Origin: Streptomyces montanisoli
GTDB lineage: Bacteria; Actinomycetota; Actinomycetes; Streptomycetales; Streptomycetaceae
DNA length: 64,000 nucleotides
Assembly (NCBI RefSeq): GCF_017813245.1
Contig: NZ_JAGIQL010000005.1
Span: 28,616 to 92,615, forward strand
Direction of reading: 5' to 3'
Each line of letters starts with the position of its first letter. Within the stretch, counting starts at the first letter, position 1. This document shows positions 1 to 8,369 of the stretch, piece after piece. The notes beneath the pieces are model-generated. The model saw only the letters and a program-made list of their open reading frames with translations, searched no databases and had not been told where the DNA came from. Both the position numbers and the translations under genes were made by a program.

Positions 1-1
1 G

Positions 2-2299
2 ATCGCGGACGGCGACCCGGACGAGGACCAGATCGCCCTGCGCGCCGGAACCCGGTACGTCCTCCGGCTGCGGCGCCCCGCACCGGCGGCCGGCGCCCGC
101 GGCGACGCCGGGGCCGTCGAGATCGTGCCCGCCGGCGACCAGGGGCTCGCCCCGGTGCGCAGAGCGGTGCAGGCGCGTCCCCCCGGGCGCGACGAGGTCC
201 TGATCACCGCCTCGTACAGCGGCGTCGGCCACCGGGACGTGCTGCGTGCCACCGGGGCCCTCACGGGCGAGGGCGACGAGGGGCGGCTCGGCCGGGAGAC
301 CGCCGGGATCGTCGCGGCCCTCGGCGCCGACGTACGGGGGCTGGAGGTCGGGGACCGGGTCGTCGCCCTCGCCCGTCCGGGGCTGGCCACGCGCGTCGTC
401 GCGAACCGCCACCTGACGCGCCGGGTCCCCGACGGCCTCGGCCTCGCCGACGCCGCCACCGTGCCCGTCGCCCATCTGACCGCCTGGTACGGGCTCGTCG
501 AACTGGCCGGGCTGAAGGCGGGCGAGAAGGTCCTCGTCCACTCGGCCACCGGCGGTGTGGGACTCGCCGCGATCCAGGTGGCCCGGTGGCGGGGCGCCGA
601 GATCTACGCCACCGCCGGCAGCGACCGGCGCCGGGCGCTCCTGCGGGCGATGGGCATCGCCCATGTGGGCGACTCACGGGGCGACTTCGCCGGTCCGCTG
701 CTCGCCGCGACCCGCGGCACGGGAATGGACGTCATCCTCAACTCCCTGACCGGGGAGGCCGCTCAGCAGAGCCGGCGCATGCTCGCCCCGCGCGGGCGGT
801 ACGTGGATCTGGCCGCGCGGGACGGTGCGGACGGGTACACGGGCCCGGCCGGCCCCTCGCGTGGCGGGTCGTTCCACGCCCTGGACACCGACGCGCTGTG
901 CCGCGAGGACCCCGAGCGGGCCGGGGCGTTGCTCGAACGTGTCCTGCGGCTGATCGCCGCGGGCGAGCTGGCGCCCCTGCCCGCAGAGATCCGACCGATG
1001 GACGCCGTCGGTTCGGCCTTGCAGGACGTGGGCGCGGCCCGGCACATCGGCAAGCTGCTCATCGACCTGCGGACCGCCCCCGCCGAGCCGGTTCGGCCCG
1101 CGCCGATCCGGCTGCGCGCGGACGCCACCTATCTCGTGACCGGCGGCGCCGGCGGCATAGGCTCCGAACTGGCCCGCTGGCTCGTCACGCGCGGCGCCAA
1201 GCACCTGCTGCTCACCGGCCGTTCCCTGCCCGGCTCCGACTCGGCGTCCGGGCGCCACGTCGCTGAGTTGGTGGGGGAGTTGCGGGGGCGGAACGTCGAG
1301 GTGCAGTACGCACCCGTGGACGCGGCCGACGAGCGGTCCATGGGCAGGCTGGTCGAGCACCGCCGCGCCGCAGGACGGCCGGCGGTCCGTGGTGTCTTCC
1401 ACACCGCGGGCGTCTTCCTGTACCGGACGATCGGCGAGACCACTCTGCGGGAGCTGCAAGCAGTACTGCGGCCGAAGCTGGACGGCGCGCGCGTCCTCGA
1501 CCGGCTCTTTGACGAGGGCCTCGACCACTTCGTGCTGTTCTCCTCGGGGAACGCCCTGCTGGGCTCTCCCCAGGTCGCGGCGGGCGCCGCCGCCAACGCG
1601 TGCCTCGACGCCGTCGCCCGGGGCCGCCGCCGCAGGGGCCGTACCGCGCTCTCGGTCAACTGGGGATTCTGGACGGGCCGCGGCATGGCGGCGAAGGCCG
1701 GCGCGGAGCTGGGCCGCGACCTCGTGCCACGCGGGATGTCGGGATTCACTCCGGCCGCCGGATTCGCCGTGCTCGACCCCCTCATGGCCACGAACGCCGG
1801 GGACACGGTGGTCATGCCGGTCGACTGGCCGCGGTGGCGCGGCGCCTACCCGAACGCCGCCGCGTCGCCGTTCCTGCGGGACGTCGTCGACGAGGACGCG
1901 CCGGCGGCCGTCACCCCAGAAGCCCGCGCGCCCCGGCCGGAGCCCCCGTCGGCCCCGCGGAGCCCGGAGCACACGCCGAGCCGGGGGCCCACGCCGAGCC
2001 CGGAGCCCACGCCGGTTCCGCAGTCCACGGCGGTTCCGGTGACCGGAACGGCGGGAGCGGCGTCGCCCGAGGCGGACCCCGCGAGGGAGTTCCTGGACCG
2101 GGTCGCCGCCGTCCTGCGCGTGGAGCCCGCCCATCTCGACCCGGACCGCGATCTGACCAGCCAGGGGCTCGACTCGCTGATGGCGGCGCAGCTCAGGCAG
2201 GAGGTGCGCCGCTCGCACGGAACGCTGCTGCCCATCGGCAGGATCCTCAGCCGGACCACCCTCGCCGAACTCGCGGAGCTGCTGGCGACCGGCGGCTGA
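2..2299 (+). CDS. Type I modular polyketide synthase, C-terminal part (ER-KR-ACP), 5' truncated
   Basis: The reading frame is open from base 2, so the gene starts outside the window. Visible order: an enoylreductase of the MDR fold (about 125-1075) with the nucleotide motif HSATGGVGLAAIQ and the later VILNSLTGE; a ketoreductase (about 1128-1850) with VTGGAGGIGSELARWL; a Pro/Thr-rich linker (about 1900-2070); and an acyl carrier protein (about 2085-2290) whose GLDSL motif carries the phosphopantetheine serine at 2174-2176. No thioesterase follows, so the chain is passed on or released by another protein. In the KR the usual YAAAN motif reads GAAAN, with glycine codon 1583-1585 in place of the catalytic tyrosine, so this KR may be inactive. 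The product cannot be predicted from this fragment. Confidence 0.93.
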   Translation: MADGDPDEDQIALRAGTRYVLRLRRPAPAAGARGDAGAVEIVPAGDQGLAPVRRAVQARPPGRDEVLITASYSGVGHRDVLRATGALTGEGDEGRLGRETAGIVAALGADVRGLEVGDRVVALARPGLATRVVANRHLTRRVPDGLGLADAATVPVAHLTAWYGLVELAGLKAGEKVLVHSATGGVGLAAIQVARWRGAEIYATAGSDRRRALLRAMGIAHVGDSRGDFAGPLLAATRGTGMDVILNSLTGEAAQQSRRMLAPRGRYVDLAARDGADGYTGPAGPSRGGSFHALDTDALCREDPERAGALLERVLRLIAAGELAPLPAEIRPMDAVGSALQDVGAARHIGKLLIDLRTAPAEPVRPAPIRLRADATYLVTGGAGGIGSELARWLVTRGAKHLLLTGRSLPGSDSASGRHVAELVGELRGRNVEVQYAPVDAADERSMGRLVEHRRAAGRPAVRGVFHTAGVFLYRTIGETTLRELQAVLRPKLDGARVLDRLFDEGLDHFVLFSSGNALLGSPQVAAGAAANACLDAVARGRRRRGRTALSVNWGFWTGRGMAAKAGAELGRDLVPRGMSGFTPAAGFAVLDPLMATNAGDTVVMPVDWPRWRGAYPNAAASPFLRDVVDEDAPAAVTPEARAPRPEPPSAPRSPEHTPSRGPTPSPEPTPVPQSTAVPVTGTAGAASPEADPAREFLDRVAAVLRVEPAHLDPDRDLTSQGLDSLMAAQLRQEVRRSHGTLLPIGRILSRTTLAELAELLATGG

Positions 2300-2330
2300 G
2301 AGCCGCGGCTCACGGCCCCGCGGGTGCGTG

Positions 2331-3506
2331 CTACTCGGTGTCGGCGGGACGCGGGGCCAGGTTGGTCGACCACTTCTCCTCGATGCGGCCGTAGCGCCAG
2401 ACGAGCAGGGCGATGAACCAGGAGACGAAGAAGAGGCCGACGATGCCGTAGCCGGCGTAGTCGAGGTTGATGTCCGCGATCGCGGCGAGCGGTCCCGAGG
2501 TGATGTTGGCCTGGTCGGTGAGAACGCCGATCAGTTCGATGGTGCCGATGATCAGGGCGACCGCCACCGAGATGGTGGTGATGGTGATGTTGTAGAACAC
2601 CTTGCGCACCGGCTTGGCGAACGCCCAGCCGTAGGCGGCGTTCATGAACACGCCGTCGATGGTGTCCATGAGGCACATGCCCGCGGCGAACAGGATCGGC
2701 AGGACGAGGATGGAGTAGAACGGCAGGCTGAAGGCGGCGGCTCCGCCGGCCAGGACGAGCAGCCCGACCTCCGTGGCGGTGTCGAAGCCCAGGCCGAACA
2801 GGACGCCCACGGGGTAGATGTGCCACGCCTTGCGCACGGACTTGGTGAGGCCGCCCAGGAAACGGTTCATCAGGCCGCGCTTGTTGAGCTGGTCCTCAAG
2901 CTCCTGCTCGTCGAAGTGGCCCTGCCGCATCCTGCGGAAGATCTTGATGATGCCGACGAGGACGGCGAGGTTGAGGATGCCGAGGATCCACAGGAACACG
3001 CCGGAGACCGAGGCACCGATGATGCCGGTCGCGGAGTGCAGGCTCGAGTTGTCGTTCTCGACCTGCCCGACGAGCGCCTTCACGCCGATGGAGAGCAGGA
3101 AGGAGAGTGCGAAGACGATCGTGGAGTGACCGAGGGAGAACCAGAAGCCGACCGACAGCGGCCTGCGCTCCAGCGCCTGTCCGCGCGCCTCACGCTCGGC
3201 GTTGTCGCTCATGAGCTTGCGTGTCGTGTTGTCGACGGCGGCGATGTGGTCCGCGTCGAAGGCATGCCGCAGGCCGAACGTGTAGGCGAGGATGCCCACG
3301 CCGATGTTGAAGACCGGGTGATCGCCGCCCAGGTGGTAGTGCTTCGGCACCACGAGCCCGAACAGCACCCCGAACCCCGCGACGTGCAGCAGGACGATGA
3401 ACCCCACCATGCCGACGAGGGACCGCCGGTCGTACGGCGTCAGTGACCGCCGAAACGCTCCCAGGCGTTCACCCAGTGACGGCGGTGCTGCTATGTCGGC
3501 ACTCAA
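2331..3506 (-). CDS. NiCoT-family nickel/cobalt permease (HoxN/NixA type)
   Basis: Integral membrane permease for Ni2+ or Co2+. The family signature HX4DH is present in RHAFDADHIAAVDN in an early transmembrane helix, and about eight hydrophobic segments are interrupted by a charged cytoplasmic loop, as in HoxN/NixA. The frame opens at a TTG at 3539, but a second TTG at 3504-3506 has GGGAGA just upstream and is preferred. The gene is divergent from sodF. A Nur-box-like palindrome covers its likely -35, which suggests it is a nickel importer shut off when nickel is sufficient. Nickel over cobalt is inferred from that context, not from the protein itself. It converges on the PKS gene, whose end lies 31 bases away. 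Confidence 0.88.
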   Translation of the reverse strand: MSADIAAPPSLGERLGAFRRSLTPYDRRSLVGMVGFIVLLHVAGFGVLFGLVVPKHYHLGGDHPVFNIGVGILAYTFGLRHAFDADHIAAVDNTTRKLMSDNAEREARGQALERRPLSVGFWFSLGHSTIVFALSFLLSIGVKALVGQVENDNSSLHSATGIIGASVSGVFLWILGILNLAVLVGIIKIFRRMRQGHFDEQELEDQLNKRGLMNRFLGGLTKSVRKAWHIYPVGVLFGLGFDTATEVGLLVLAGGAAAFSLPFYSILVLPILFAAGMCLMDTIDGVFMNAAYGWAFAKPVRKVFYNITITTISVAVALIIGTIELIGVLTDQANITSGPLAAIADINLDYAGYGIVGLFFVSWFIALLVWRYGRIEEKWSTNLAPRPADTE

Positions 3507-3548
3507 GGAGTCTCTCCCGAAGTCGATGTACCAGTGCAAACAGCGTGA

Positions 3549-3588
3549 CGTTAATCCGCCGGGCGGCCTTGTCGCAAGTCAGTTGCAA
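3549..3588 (-). promoter_or_regulatory. Putative transporter promoter with Nur box 1
   Basis: Bases 3572-3588 read TCGCAA-GTCAG-TTGCAA, which fits the Nur box reported for Streptomyces (tTGCaa-N5-ttGCAA) at 11 of 12 arm positions. On the minus strand the left arm doubles as a -35 (TTGCGA, 3572-3577), followed by a 17-bp spacer and a -10-like TTAACG (3549-3554). Nickel-loaded Nur bound here would block the transporter promoter. The transcription start is inferred. Confidence 0.65.
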
Positions 3589-3621
3589 CAAGAAGCAGGA
3601 CCTGTGAGCCGCTAGGTGTAG

Positions 3622-3649
3622 TTGCTGTTTGCGTGCAATTGCATATCAT
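3622..3649 (+). promoter_or_regulatory. Putative sodF promoter with Nur box 2
   Basis: Bases 3622-3638 read TTGCTG-TTTGC-GTGCAA, 9 of 12 arm positions of the Nur-box consensus with the correct 5-bp spacer. TTGCTG (3622-3627) can serve as -35, with TATCAT (3644-3649) as -10 after a 16-bp spacer, so the box lies on the promoter. Nur-Ni repression of sodF is known in Streptomyces coelicolor; its action here is inferred from the match. Confidence 0.6.
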
Positions 3650-3682
3650 TCGCAGTAAGAACCGCGGAGGGGTCGCTCAGCC

Positions 3683-4324
3683 ATGGCCATCTACACGCTT
3701 CCGGAACTCCCGTACGACTACACGGCGCTCGAGCCGGTCATCGACCCGGAGATCGTCGAGCTGCACCACGACAAGCACCACGCCGCCTACGTCAAGGGCG
3801 CCAACGACACCCTGGAGCAGCTCGAAGAGGCCCGGGACAAGGGCTCGTGGGGGTCGATCAACGGTTTGGAGAAGAACCTCGCGTTCCACCTCTCCGGCCA
3901 CATCCTGCACTCGATCTACTGGCACAACATGTCCGGTGTCGGTGGCGGCGAGCCTCTCGCGGCGGACGGCGTGGGCGAGCTGAGCGACGCGATCGCGGAG
4001 TCCTTCGGCTCGTTCGCCGGATTCAAGGCGCAGCTGACGAAGGCGGCGGCGACCACGCAGGGCTCGGGCTGGGGGGCCCTGGCCCACGAGCCGGTCAGCG
4101 GGCGGCTGATCGTCGAGCAGATCTACGACCACCAGGGCAACGTCGGGCAGGGCTCCGTGCCGATCCTGGTGTTCGACGCCTGGGAGCACGCCTTCTACCT
4201 GCAGTACAAGAACCAGAAGGTCGACTTCATCGAGGCGATGTGGGACGTCGTCGACTGGCAGGACGTGGCCAAGCGCTACGCGGCCGCCAAGGAGCGCGCC
4301 GGCACGCTGCTTCTCGCCCCCTGA
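3683..4324 (+). CDS. sodF: Superoxide dismutase, Fe/Mn family
   Basis: 213-residue cytosolic superoxide dismutase converting superoxide to oxygen and hydrogen peroxide. The full set of metal ligands is visible: H28 in ELHHDKHH, H76 in GHILHSIYW, and D165 and H169 in [10 protein letters not shown]. Length is normal for the family. The ATG follows the purine-rich stretch GCGGAGG at a good distance. In Streptomyces the Fe-type enzyme is made when nickel is too scarce for the nickel enzyme, and the divergent nickel transporter plus two Nur-like boxes support that role here. The symbol rests on this context; sequence alone cannot fix Fe versus Mn. Confidence 0.95.
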   Translation: MAIYTLPELPYDYTALEPVIDPEIVELHHDKHHAAYVKGANDTLEQLEEARDKGSWGSINGLEKNLAFHLSGHILHSIYWHNMSGVGGGEPLAADGVGELSDAIAESFGSFAGFKAQLTKAAATTQGSGWGALAHEPVSGRLIVEQIYDHQGNVGQGSVPILVFDAWEHAFYLQYKNQKVDFIEAMWDVVDWQDVAKRYAAAKERAGTLLLAP

Positions 4325-4363
4325 CCGGGGCCGTTCTGCCCCTGGGGGCGGGCGCCGTGGCCG

Positions 4364-4876
4364 TTACCCGGCCGCGGCGTCGCGTGCCCGCTGATAGTGG
4401 CGGCGCGCCTTCATGCGGTTGCCGCAGACGGCCATCGAGCACCAGCGCGCCTTGTTCGGCTTGCTGCGGTCGATGAGGAACAGCCGGCACTCCGGGTTGG
4501 CGCAGGGCCTCAGCCGGCCGGGCATCGACTGCCGCACCGTGTTCCATGCCAGCACGGCCTCCACCGCCAGCCGGCCGCCGGCGGGCACGTCGAGTTCCCA
4601 GGACACGCCCTCGCCGGTGACGGCCGGGCGTGCGGCCACGCCCTCCAGGAGCGGTTCCAGTGCGGTGGCGGGCCGGCTGCCGCGCACCACCTCCTGGAGG
4701 ACGTCCCGCGCGCGCACGAGGCTGCGGCGCTCGTCGGCGCTCCCGCTGCCGCCGTGCGCGCGCTGCCAGGACGCCGCCTCCCCGGGATCCACCAGCGAGT
4801 CCGCGGCCACGCCGCCCGACACCGGTGTGCTGTTGAGAAGGTCGAGCAGGAGGTCCTGCCGTCCCCGATCGGTCAC
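4364..4876 (-). CDS. CGNR zinc-finger protein (ABATE domain type)
   Basis: 170-residue protein whose C-terminus carries the CGNR zinc finger: cysteines in RPCANPEC and in WCSMAVCGNRMKARRHYQR. The preceding part fits the ABATE (stress-induced transcription regulator-like) domain that usually accompanies it. The frame runs upstream to an ATG at 4898-4900, but GTG 4874-4876 has AGGAG exactly seven bases upstream and is the better start. It lies downstream of, and in the same direction as, the SDR/hydrolase genes. A role as DNA-binding regulator is the usual prediction for this family and is not proven here. Confidence 0.85.
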   Translation of the reverse strand: MTDRGRQDLLLDLLNSTPVSGGVAADSLVDPGEAASWQRAHGGSGSADERRSLVRARDVLQEVVRGSRPATALEPLLEGVAARPAVTGEGVSWELDVPAGGRLAVEAVLAWNTVRQSMPGRLRPCANPECRLFLIDRSKPNKARWCSMAVCGNRMKARRHYQRARDAAAG

Positions 4877-4908
4877 CACCACGCTCCTAACCGTGAACAT
4901 CCGCTTGA

Positions 4909-4919
4909 CAGGTTACCTG
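4909..4919. promoter_or_regulatory. Possible operator upstream of the CGNR gene
   Basis: CAGGT-T-ACCTG, an 11-bp palindrome 33 bp upstream of the preferred CGNR start. It shares GGTTA with the palindrome at 7325-7340 ahead of the hydrolase genes, which hints at one regulator for both. Confidence 0.35.
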
Positions 4920-4959
4920 AACATGTCCCGCGGTGGATGGCGTCCTCCGGGCGATCCGG

Positions 4960-5691
4960 TCACACGAGCGGCTCGCCGCCGTCGACGGCCAGCGAGACGC
5001 CGGTCAGGAAGGTGCTGGTCATGGCGAAGACGACGGCCTCGGCGACGTCCTGCGCCGTGCCGATGCGACGGGCCGGGTTGCGCGCCGAGCGGTCGGCGAA
5101 CAGGGCAGCCTTCCTCTCCTCGCCCAGGGCGTCGTACGCGCCGGTGTCGATGGTGCCGGGGGAGACGGCGTTCACCCGGACCGGCGCCAGCTCGACGGCG
5201 AGGGCCTTCGCGACCACGTCGGCGGCGCCGTTGGTGGCCGCCACCGCCAGCATGCCCGGCGTCGGCTTGATGGCCGACGAGCCGGAGAAGAGAGTGAGCG
5301 AGCCGCCCGCCCGGAAGCGGTCCTTGAAGTGCTTCGCGAGGAGCATCGGGCCGATCACCTTCGTGTCGAAGGAGACGCGGACGGTCTCCTGGTCGAGCAC
5401 GTCCACCGTGCCCCTCGCCCGCGCGGACGCCGTCGACACGATGTGGTCGATCTTCTCGATGCGGCCGGCCAGTTCGGCGATCGACCGCTCGTCCGTGAGA
5501 TCGACGGCCTCCGCCGTGAAGCCGGTGCCGGTGTAGGCCCTCGCGAGGCCGTCCCCGTCGCGTCCGGCGACGACGAGCCGGGCGCCGGCGTCACGGGCCG
5601 CCAGTGCGACGGCCCGGGCGATTCCGCTTCCGCGGCCGATGACGAGGACGGTCCTGCCTTCGAGCCTCCCCGGCATGCTGGTCCCGCTCAT
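4960..5691 (-). CDS. Atypical short-chain dehydrogenase/reductase family protein
   Basis: 243-residue Rossmann-fold protein. The N-terminal nucleotide motif is IGRGSGIARA, then the NNAG-region equivalent VSTAS, and the C-terminal VNAVSPG typical of SDRs. A serine is present in FSGSSA, but where classical SDRs have YxxxK this protein has VAATN, so both the catalytic Tyr and Lys are missing. Such divergent SDRs exist, and activity cannot be assumed. The ATG at 5689-5691 overlaps the stop of the upstream hydrolase by four bases (ATGA), so the two are translationally coupled. The open frame continues far upstream, but that part is out-of-frame shadow of the hydrolase. Confidence 0.85.
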   Translation of the reverse strand: MSGTSMPGRLEGRTVLVIGRGSGIARAVALAARDAGARLVVAGRDGDGLARAYTGTGFTAEAVDLTDERSIAELAGRIEKIDHIVSTASARARGTVDVLDQETVRVSFDTKVIGPMLLAKHFKDRFRAGGSLTLFSGSSAIKPTPGMLAVAATNGAADVVAKALAVELAPVRVNAVSPGTIDTGAYDALGEERKAALFADRSARNPARRIGTAQDVAEAVVFAMTSTFLTGVSLAVDGGEPLV

Positions 5692-6398
5692 CGCCCGGCC
5701 TCGATCTCGTGCACGGCTTCCAAAATCAGGTCGCTCACCAGCTCCGCCGCGGTCAGGAGCGGCGCATGGTCCGTGTCCAGGGACCGCGCGGAGGCACGCA
5801 TGCGGTCGGCCATGAACCGCTGAGCGGCCCGCGGGATCATGCGATCGCGTTCCGCCAGGAAGTACCACGACGGCCGCGTCCGCCAGGCGGGCGCTCCCAC
5901 CGCTGTGGTGATGCTCCCGATCGCGATCGGCCGCTGCACGGCCGCCAGGACGGCGTGCTCCTCCGGGGGCGCGTCCTGCGCGGACGCCTTGCCGAAGGCC
6001 GCTTCCGGCAGCCACACCAGGCCGTCGCCGTCGGGCTCGAGGTCCGGTGCCTCCGGGTGTGGCGGCTCGCGGTAGAAGACGTCCGCGACCGTCTCGCCCT
6101 CGTCAGGGGCCAGGGCTGCCACGTGGACGAGCCCGCTGACCTTCTCCGGTGCGACGGAGCCGATGACGGCCCCGGCATAGGCGTGCCCGACGAGCAGGGC
6201 CGGTGTGCCGACGCGTTCCAGCGTCCTGTCCAGCGCCGTCACGTCGTCGGCGAGTGAGGTCAGCGGGAGAGGCGCGGCGGTGGCCTTGACCCCGTGCTCG
6301 CGCAGCGACCGGATGACCCGGCTCCAGCTCGATCCGTCCGCCCACGCGCCGTGTGCCAGCACTACCGGGGTCATGTGGGCTGTCTCGTTGGTGCTCAT
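5688..6398 (-). CDS. Alpha/beta-hydrolase fold protein with substituted nucleophile
   Basis: 236-residue single-domain alpha/beta-hydrolase. The oxyanion-side motif VVLAHGAWADGSSW is intact. The nucleophile elbow, usually GHSYGG in this group, reads GHAYAGAV, so the catalytic serine is alanine. It may be non-hydrolytic (a binding protein, or acid-base chemistry only) or use another residue. It is coupled to the downstream SDR by a 4-bp overlap, and 31 bases separate it from the upstream hydrolase, so the three form one operon. Confidence 0.85.
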   Translation of the reverse strand: MSTNETAHMTPVVLAHGAWADGSSWSRVIRSLREHGVKATAAPLPLTSLADDVTALDRTLERVGTPALLVGHAYAGAVIGSVAPEKVSGLVHVAALAPDEGETVADVFYREPPHPEAPDLEPDGDGLVWLPEAAFGKASAQDAPPEEHAVLAAVQRPIAIGSITTAVGAPAWRTRPSWYFLAERDRMIPRAAQRFMADRMRASARSLDTDHAPLLTAAELVSDLILEAVHEIEAGR

Positions 6399-6429
6399 GT
6401 CGTCTTCCCCGTCTTCCCCGTCCTGGTCG

Positions 6430-7299
6430 TCAGCGGGCGAGCCTGCGGTCCAGGAACCCGGTGATGAGGCCGGCCGCCTCGTCGAGCGCGCTCTCCAGGA
6501 GGAAGTGGCCGCCTTCGAGCAGGTGGATCTCCGCGTCGGGCAGGTCGCGGCCGAACGCCTCGGCGCCCGCGGGGCCGAAGATGGGGTCGCCCTTGCCCCA
6601 GACCGCCAGCAGCGGGGGCTGCTTCTCGCGGAAGTAGGAGTGCAGCGCCGGGTACTGCGGGGCGTTGGTCGCGTAGTCGCGGAACAACTTGAGCTGGATC
6701 TCGTCGTTGCCCGGCCGGGAGATCAGCTGGAAGTCGTGGTGCCAGGTGTCCGGGCTCACCAGGGTCTCGTCCGCGACGCCGGTGAGGTACTGCCACTTGG
6801 TGACGTCGAGGCTGAGCGCCGCGCGGATGGCCCCCTCGGTCTCGGGCGTCTGCTCGCGCTGGTAGTCCCAGACCGTCTTCCAGAAGGACTCGACGAAGCC
6901 GTCGTCGTAGCCGTTGCCGCTCTGGGTGACGATCGCGGTGATCGCGCCGGGTTCCGCCACGGCCAGGCGCCAGCCGATCGGGGCGCCGTAGTCCTGCACG
7001 TAGAGGGCATAGCGGTCGACGCCGAGCTGCTGGAGCAGCCCCTTCGTCAGGTCGCTCAGCGCGTCGAAGGTGTAGTCGAACTCCGCGGCCGGCGGTGCGT
7101 CGGAGAACCCGAAGCCGAGGTGGTCGGGTGCGATGACGTGGTAGCGCTCCGCGAGGACGGGGATCAGGCCGCGGAACATGAACGAGCTGGTCGGGAAGCC
7201 GTGCAGGAGCACGATGGCCGGGGCGTCCGCGTCTCCGGCCTCGCGGTAGAAGATCTGGTGCCCCTGCACGGTCGCATAGCGGTGGTGTACGGCAGTCAT
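6430..7299 (-). CDS. Alpha/beta hydrolase, aspartate-nucleophile type (dehalogenase/epoxide hydrolase-like)
   Basis: 289-residue hydrolase. It has the HGFPTSS oxyanion motif and, at the nucleophile elbow, VQDYGAPIGWR, with Asp as nucleophile as in haloalkane dehalogenases and epoxide hydrolases. The late histidine lies in LEGGHFLLES. The substrate is unknown. ATG 7297-7299 begins the three-gene leftward operon, and a TGGTTA-N4-TAACCA palindrome lies just upstream. It may act on small lipophilic or halogenated molecules, but that is only family knowledge. Confidence 0.88.
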   Translation of the reverse strand: MTAVHHRYATVQGHQIFYREAGDADAPAIVLLHGFPTSSFMFRGLIPVLAERYHVIAPDHLGFGFSDAPPAAEFDYTFDALSDLTKGLLQQLGVDRYALYVQDYGAPIGWRLAVAEPGAITAIVTQSGNGYDDGFVESFWKTVWDYQREQTPETEGAIRAALSLDVTKWQYLTGVADETLVSPDTWHHDFQLISRPGNDEIQLKLFRDYATNAPQYPALHSYFREKQPPLLAVWGKGDPIFGPAGAEAFGRDLPDAEIHLLEGGHFLLESALDEAAGLITGFLDRRLAR

Positions 7300-7301
7300 G
7301 T

Positions 7302-7378
7302 CTAACCCCTTTGAGTTCGTTTACTGGTTACAGCTAACCATCACGGAGCCAACCTTTCAACCCGGCCGAAGGGGTTAG
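7302..7378. promoter_or_regulatory. Operator-like inverted repeats ahead of the hydrolase operon
   Basis: Two nested symmetric elements fill this control region. One is a 10-bp perfect inverted repeat, CTAACCCCTT (7302-7311) with AAGGGGTTAG (7369-7378). Inside it is TGGTTA-CAGC-TAACCA (7325-7340). Both contain TAACC/GGTTA half-sites. The binding protein is unknown; the CGNR protein or the XRE regulator to the right are candidates. Confidence 0.5.
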
Positions 7379-7454
7379 TTATGTGTGGGTGTGTTCGGGT
7401 ACCACGTGGCCCGGGCAGGAAACCGGCCCGGGCCACGTGCCGGCGGCCGGCCGG

Positions 7455-8369
7455 TCAGCCGGTGATCTCGCCCGGTGCGGGCGCGGGTGCGGCCGGCGCC
7501 GAGGCGTCCGCGCCCCAGCTCGCCAGCAGGCGGAGCGCGTCGGCCGACTTCGAGCCCGGTTCCGCGTGGAAGAGCAGCATGGTCTGCTCGGGGTCGTCGG
7601 GCAGCGTCACCGTCTCGTACGACAGCTCGAGCTCGCCGACCAGTGGATGGTTCAGCACCTTCGTGCCGTACCCCTTGTCACGGACCTCGTGGGCCGCCCA
7701 GAGCCTGCGGAACGCCTCACTCTTCACCGACAACTCGCCTACCAGGGCGGACAGTTCCGGGTCGTCCGCGCAGTAGCCCGCGTACACGCGCAACGCGCTC
7801 GCCGTCTCCGACGCCTTCGTCTCCCAGTCCGCGAAGAGGGTGCGCATCGCCGGGTCGAGGAAGATGAGACGGGCGTAGTTGCGGTGTTTCTCCGGGACCG
7901 CCCCGAAGTCGTGGAACACCGCGGCGGCCAGCCTGTTCCAGGCGAGGATGTCCGTACGGTGGCCGACGACGTACGCGGGCACGAGCTCCATCGACTCGAG
8001 GAGGGCGCGCAGCGCCGGCCGCAGCACCTGGGCCCTCGCCTGGTGCTTCTTCCCGCCGTGCCGCTTGGGCTTGGCCAGGTGGAGCAGGTGCTGGTGCTCG
8101 GCGTCGCTGAGCCGCAGGGCCCGGGCGATCGCGTCCAGCACGTCGGCCGACACGTTGTGCGCGTTGCCCTGTTCCAGGCGCGTGTAGTAGGCGACGGACA
8201 CCCCGGCCAGCTGCGCCAGCTCCTCCCTGCGCAGCCCTGGCACCCTGCGGTGCCTGCCGAGGTCGGGCAGGCCCACGTCGAGGGGTTTCAGCCGGGCTCG
8301 CCTCGTGTGCAGGAACTCGCTCAGCTCGGCCTTCGGGTCGAGGGGCCTGCGCTCGTGCTGGTCGTCCAT
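7455..8369 (-). CDS. XRE-family transcriptional regulator with MmyB-like ligand domain
   Basis: 304-residue regulator. The N-terminal helix-turn-helix includes LRREELAQLAGVSVAYYTRLE, preceded by the usual FLHTRRARL lead-in. The C-terminal two thirds match the MmyB-like ligand-binding domain seen in many actinobacterial regulators (ILAWNRLAAAVFHDF, then the VGELSVKSEAFRRLW region). The open frame extends to 8441, but ATG 8367-8369 (MDDQHERR) fits the family start. It is divergent from the alcohol dehydrogenase, which such regulators often control. Confidence 0.88.
   Translation of the reverse strand: MDDQHERRPLDPKAELSEFLHTRRARLKPLDVGLPDLGRHRRVPGLRREELAQLAGVSVAYYTRLEQGNAHNVSADVLDAIARALRLSDAEHQHLLHLAKPKRHGGKKHQARAQVLRPALRALLESMELVPAYVVGHRTDILAWNRLAAAVFHDFGAVPEKHRNYARLIFLDPAMRTLFADWETKASETASALRVYAGYCADDPELSALVGELSVKSEAFRRLWAAHEVRDKGYGTKVLNHPLVGELELSYETVTLPDDPEQTMLLFHAEPGSKSADALRLLASWGADASAPAAPAPAPGEITG

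Noticed and set aside
2328..3446. Long + strand frame antisense to the nickel transporter
   Set aside because: Acidic, repetitive composition (runs of Asp, Glu and Val) typical of the mirror of a membrane-protein gene in GC-rich DNA; no ribosome site or family match.
5692..6015. Long N-terminal extension of the SDR frame
   Set aside because: It lies within the coupled hydrolase gene in another frame and has no SDR features; the ATGA overlap marks the true start.
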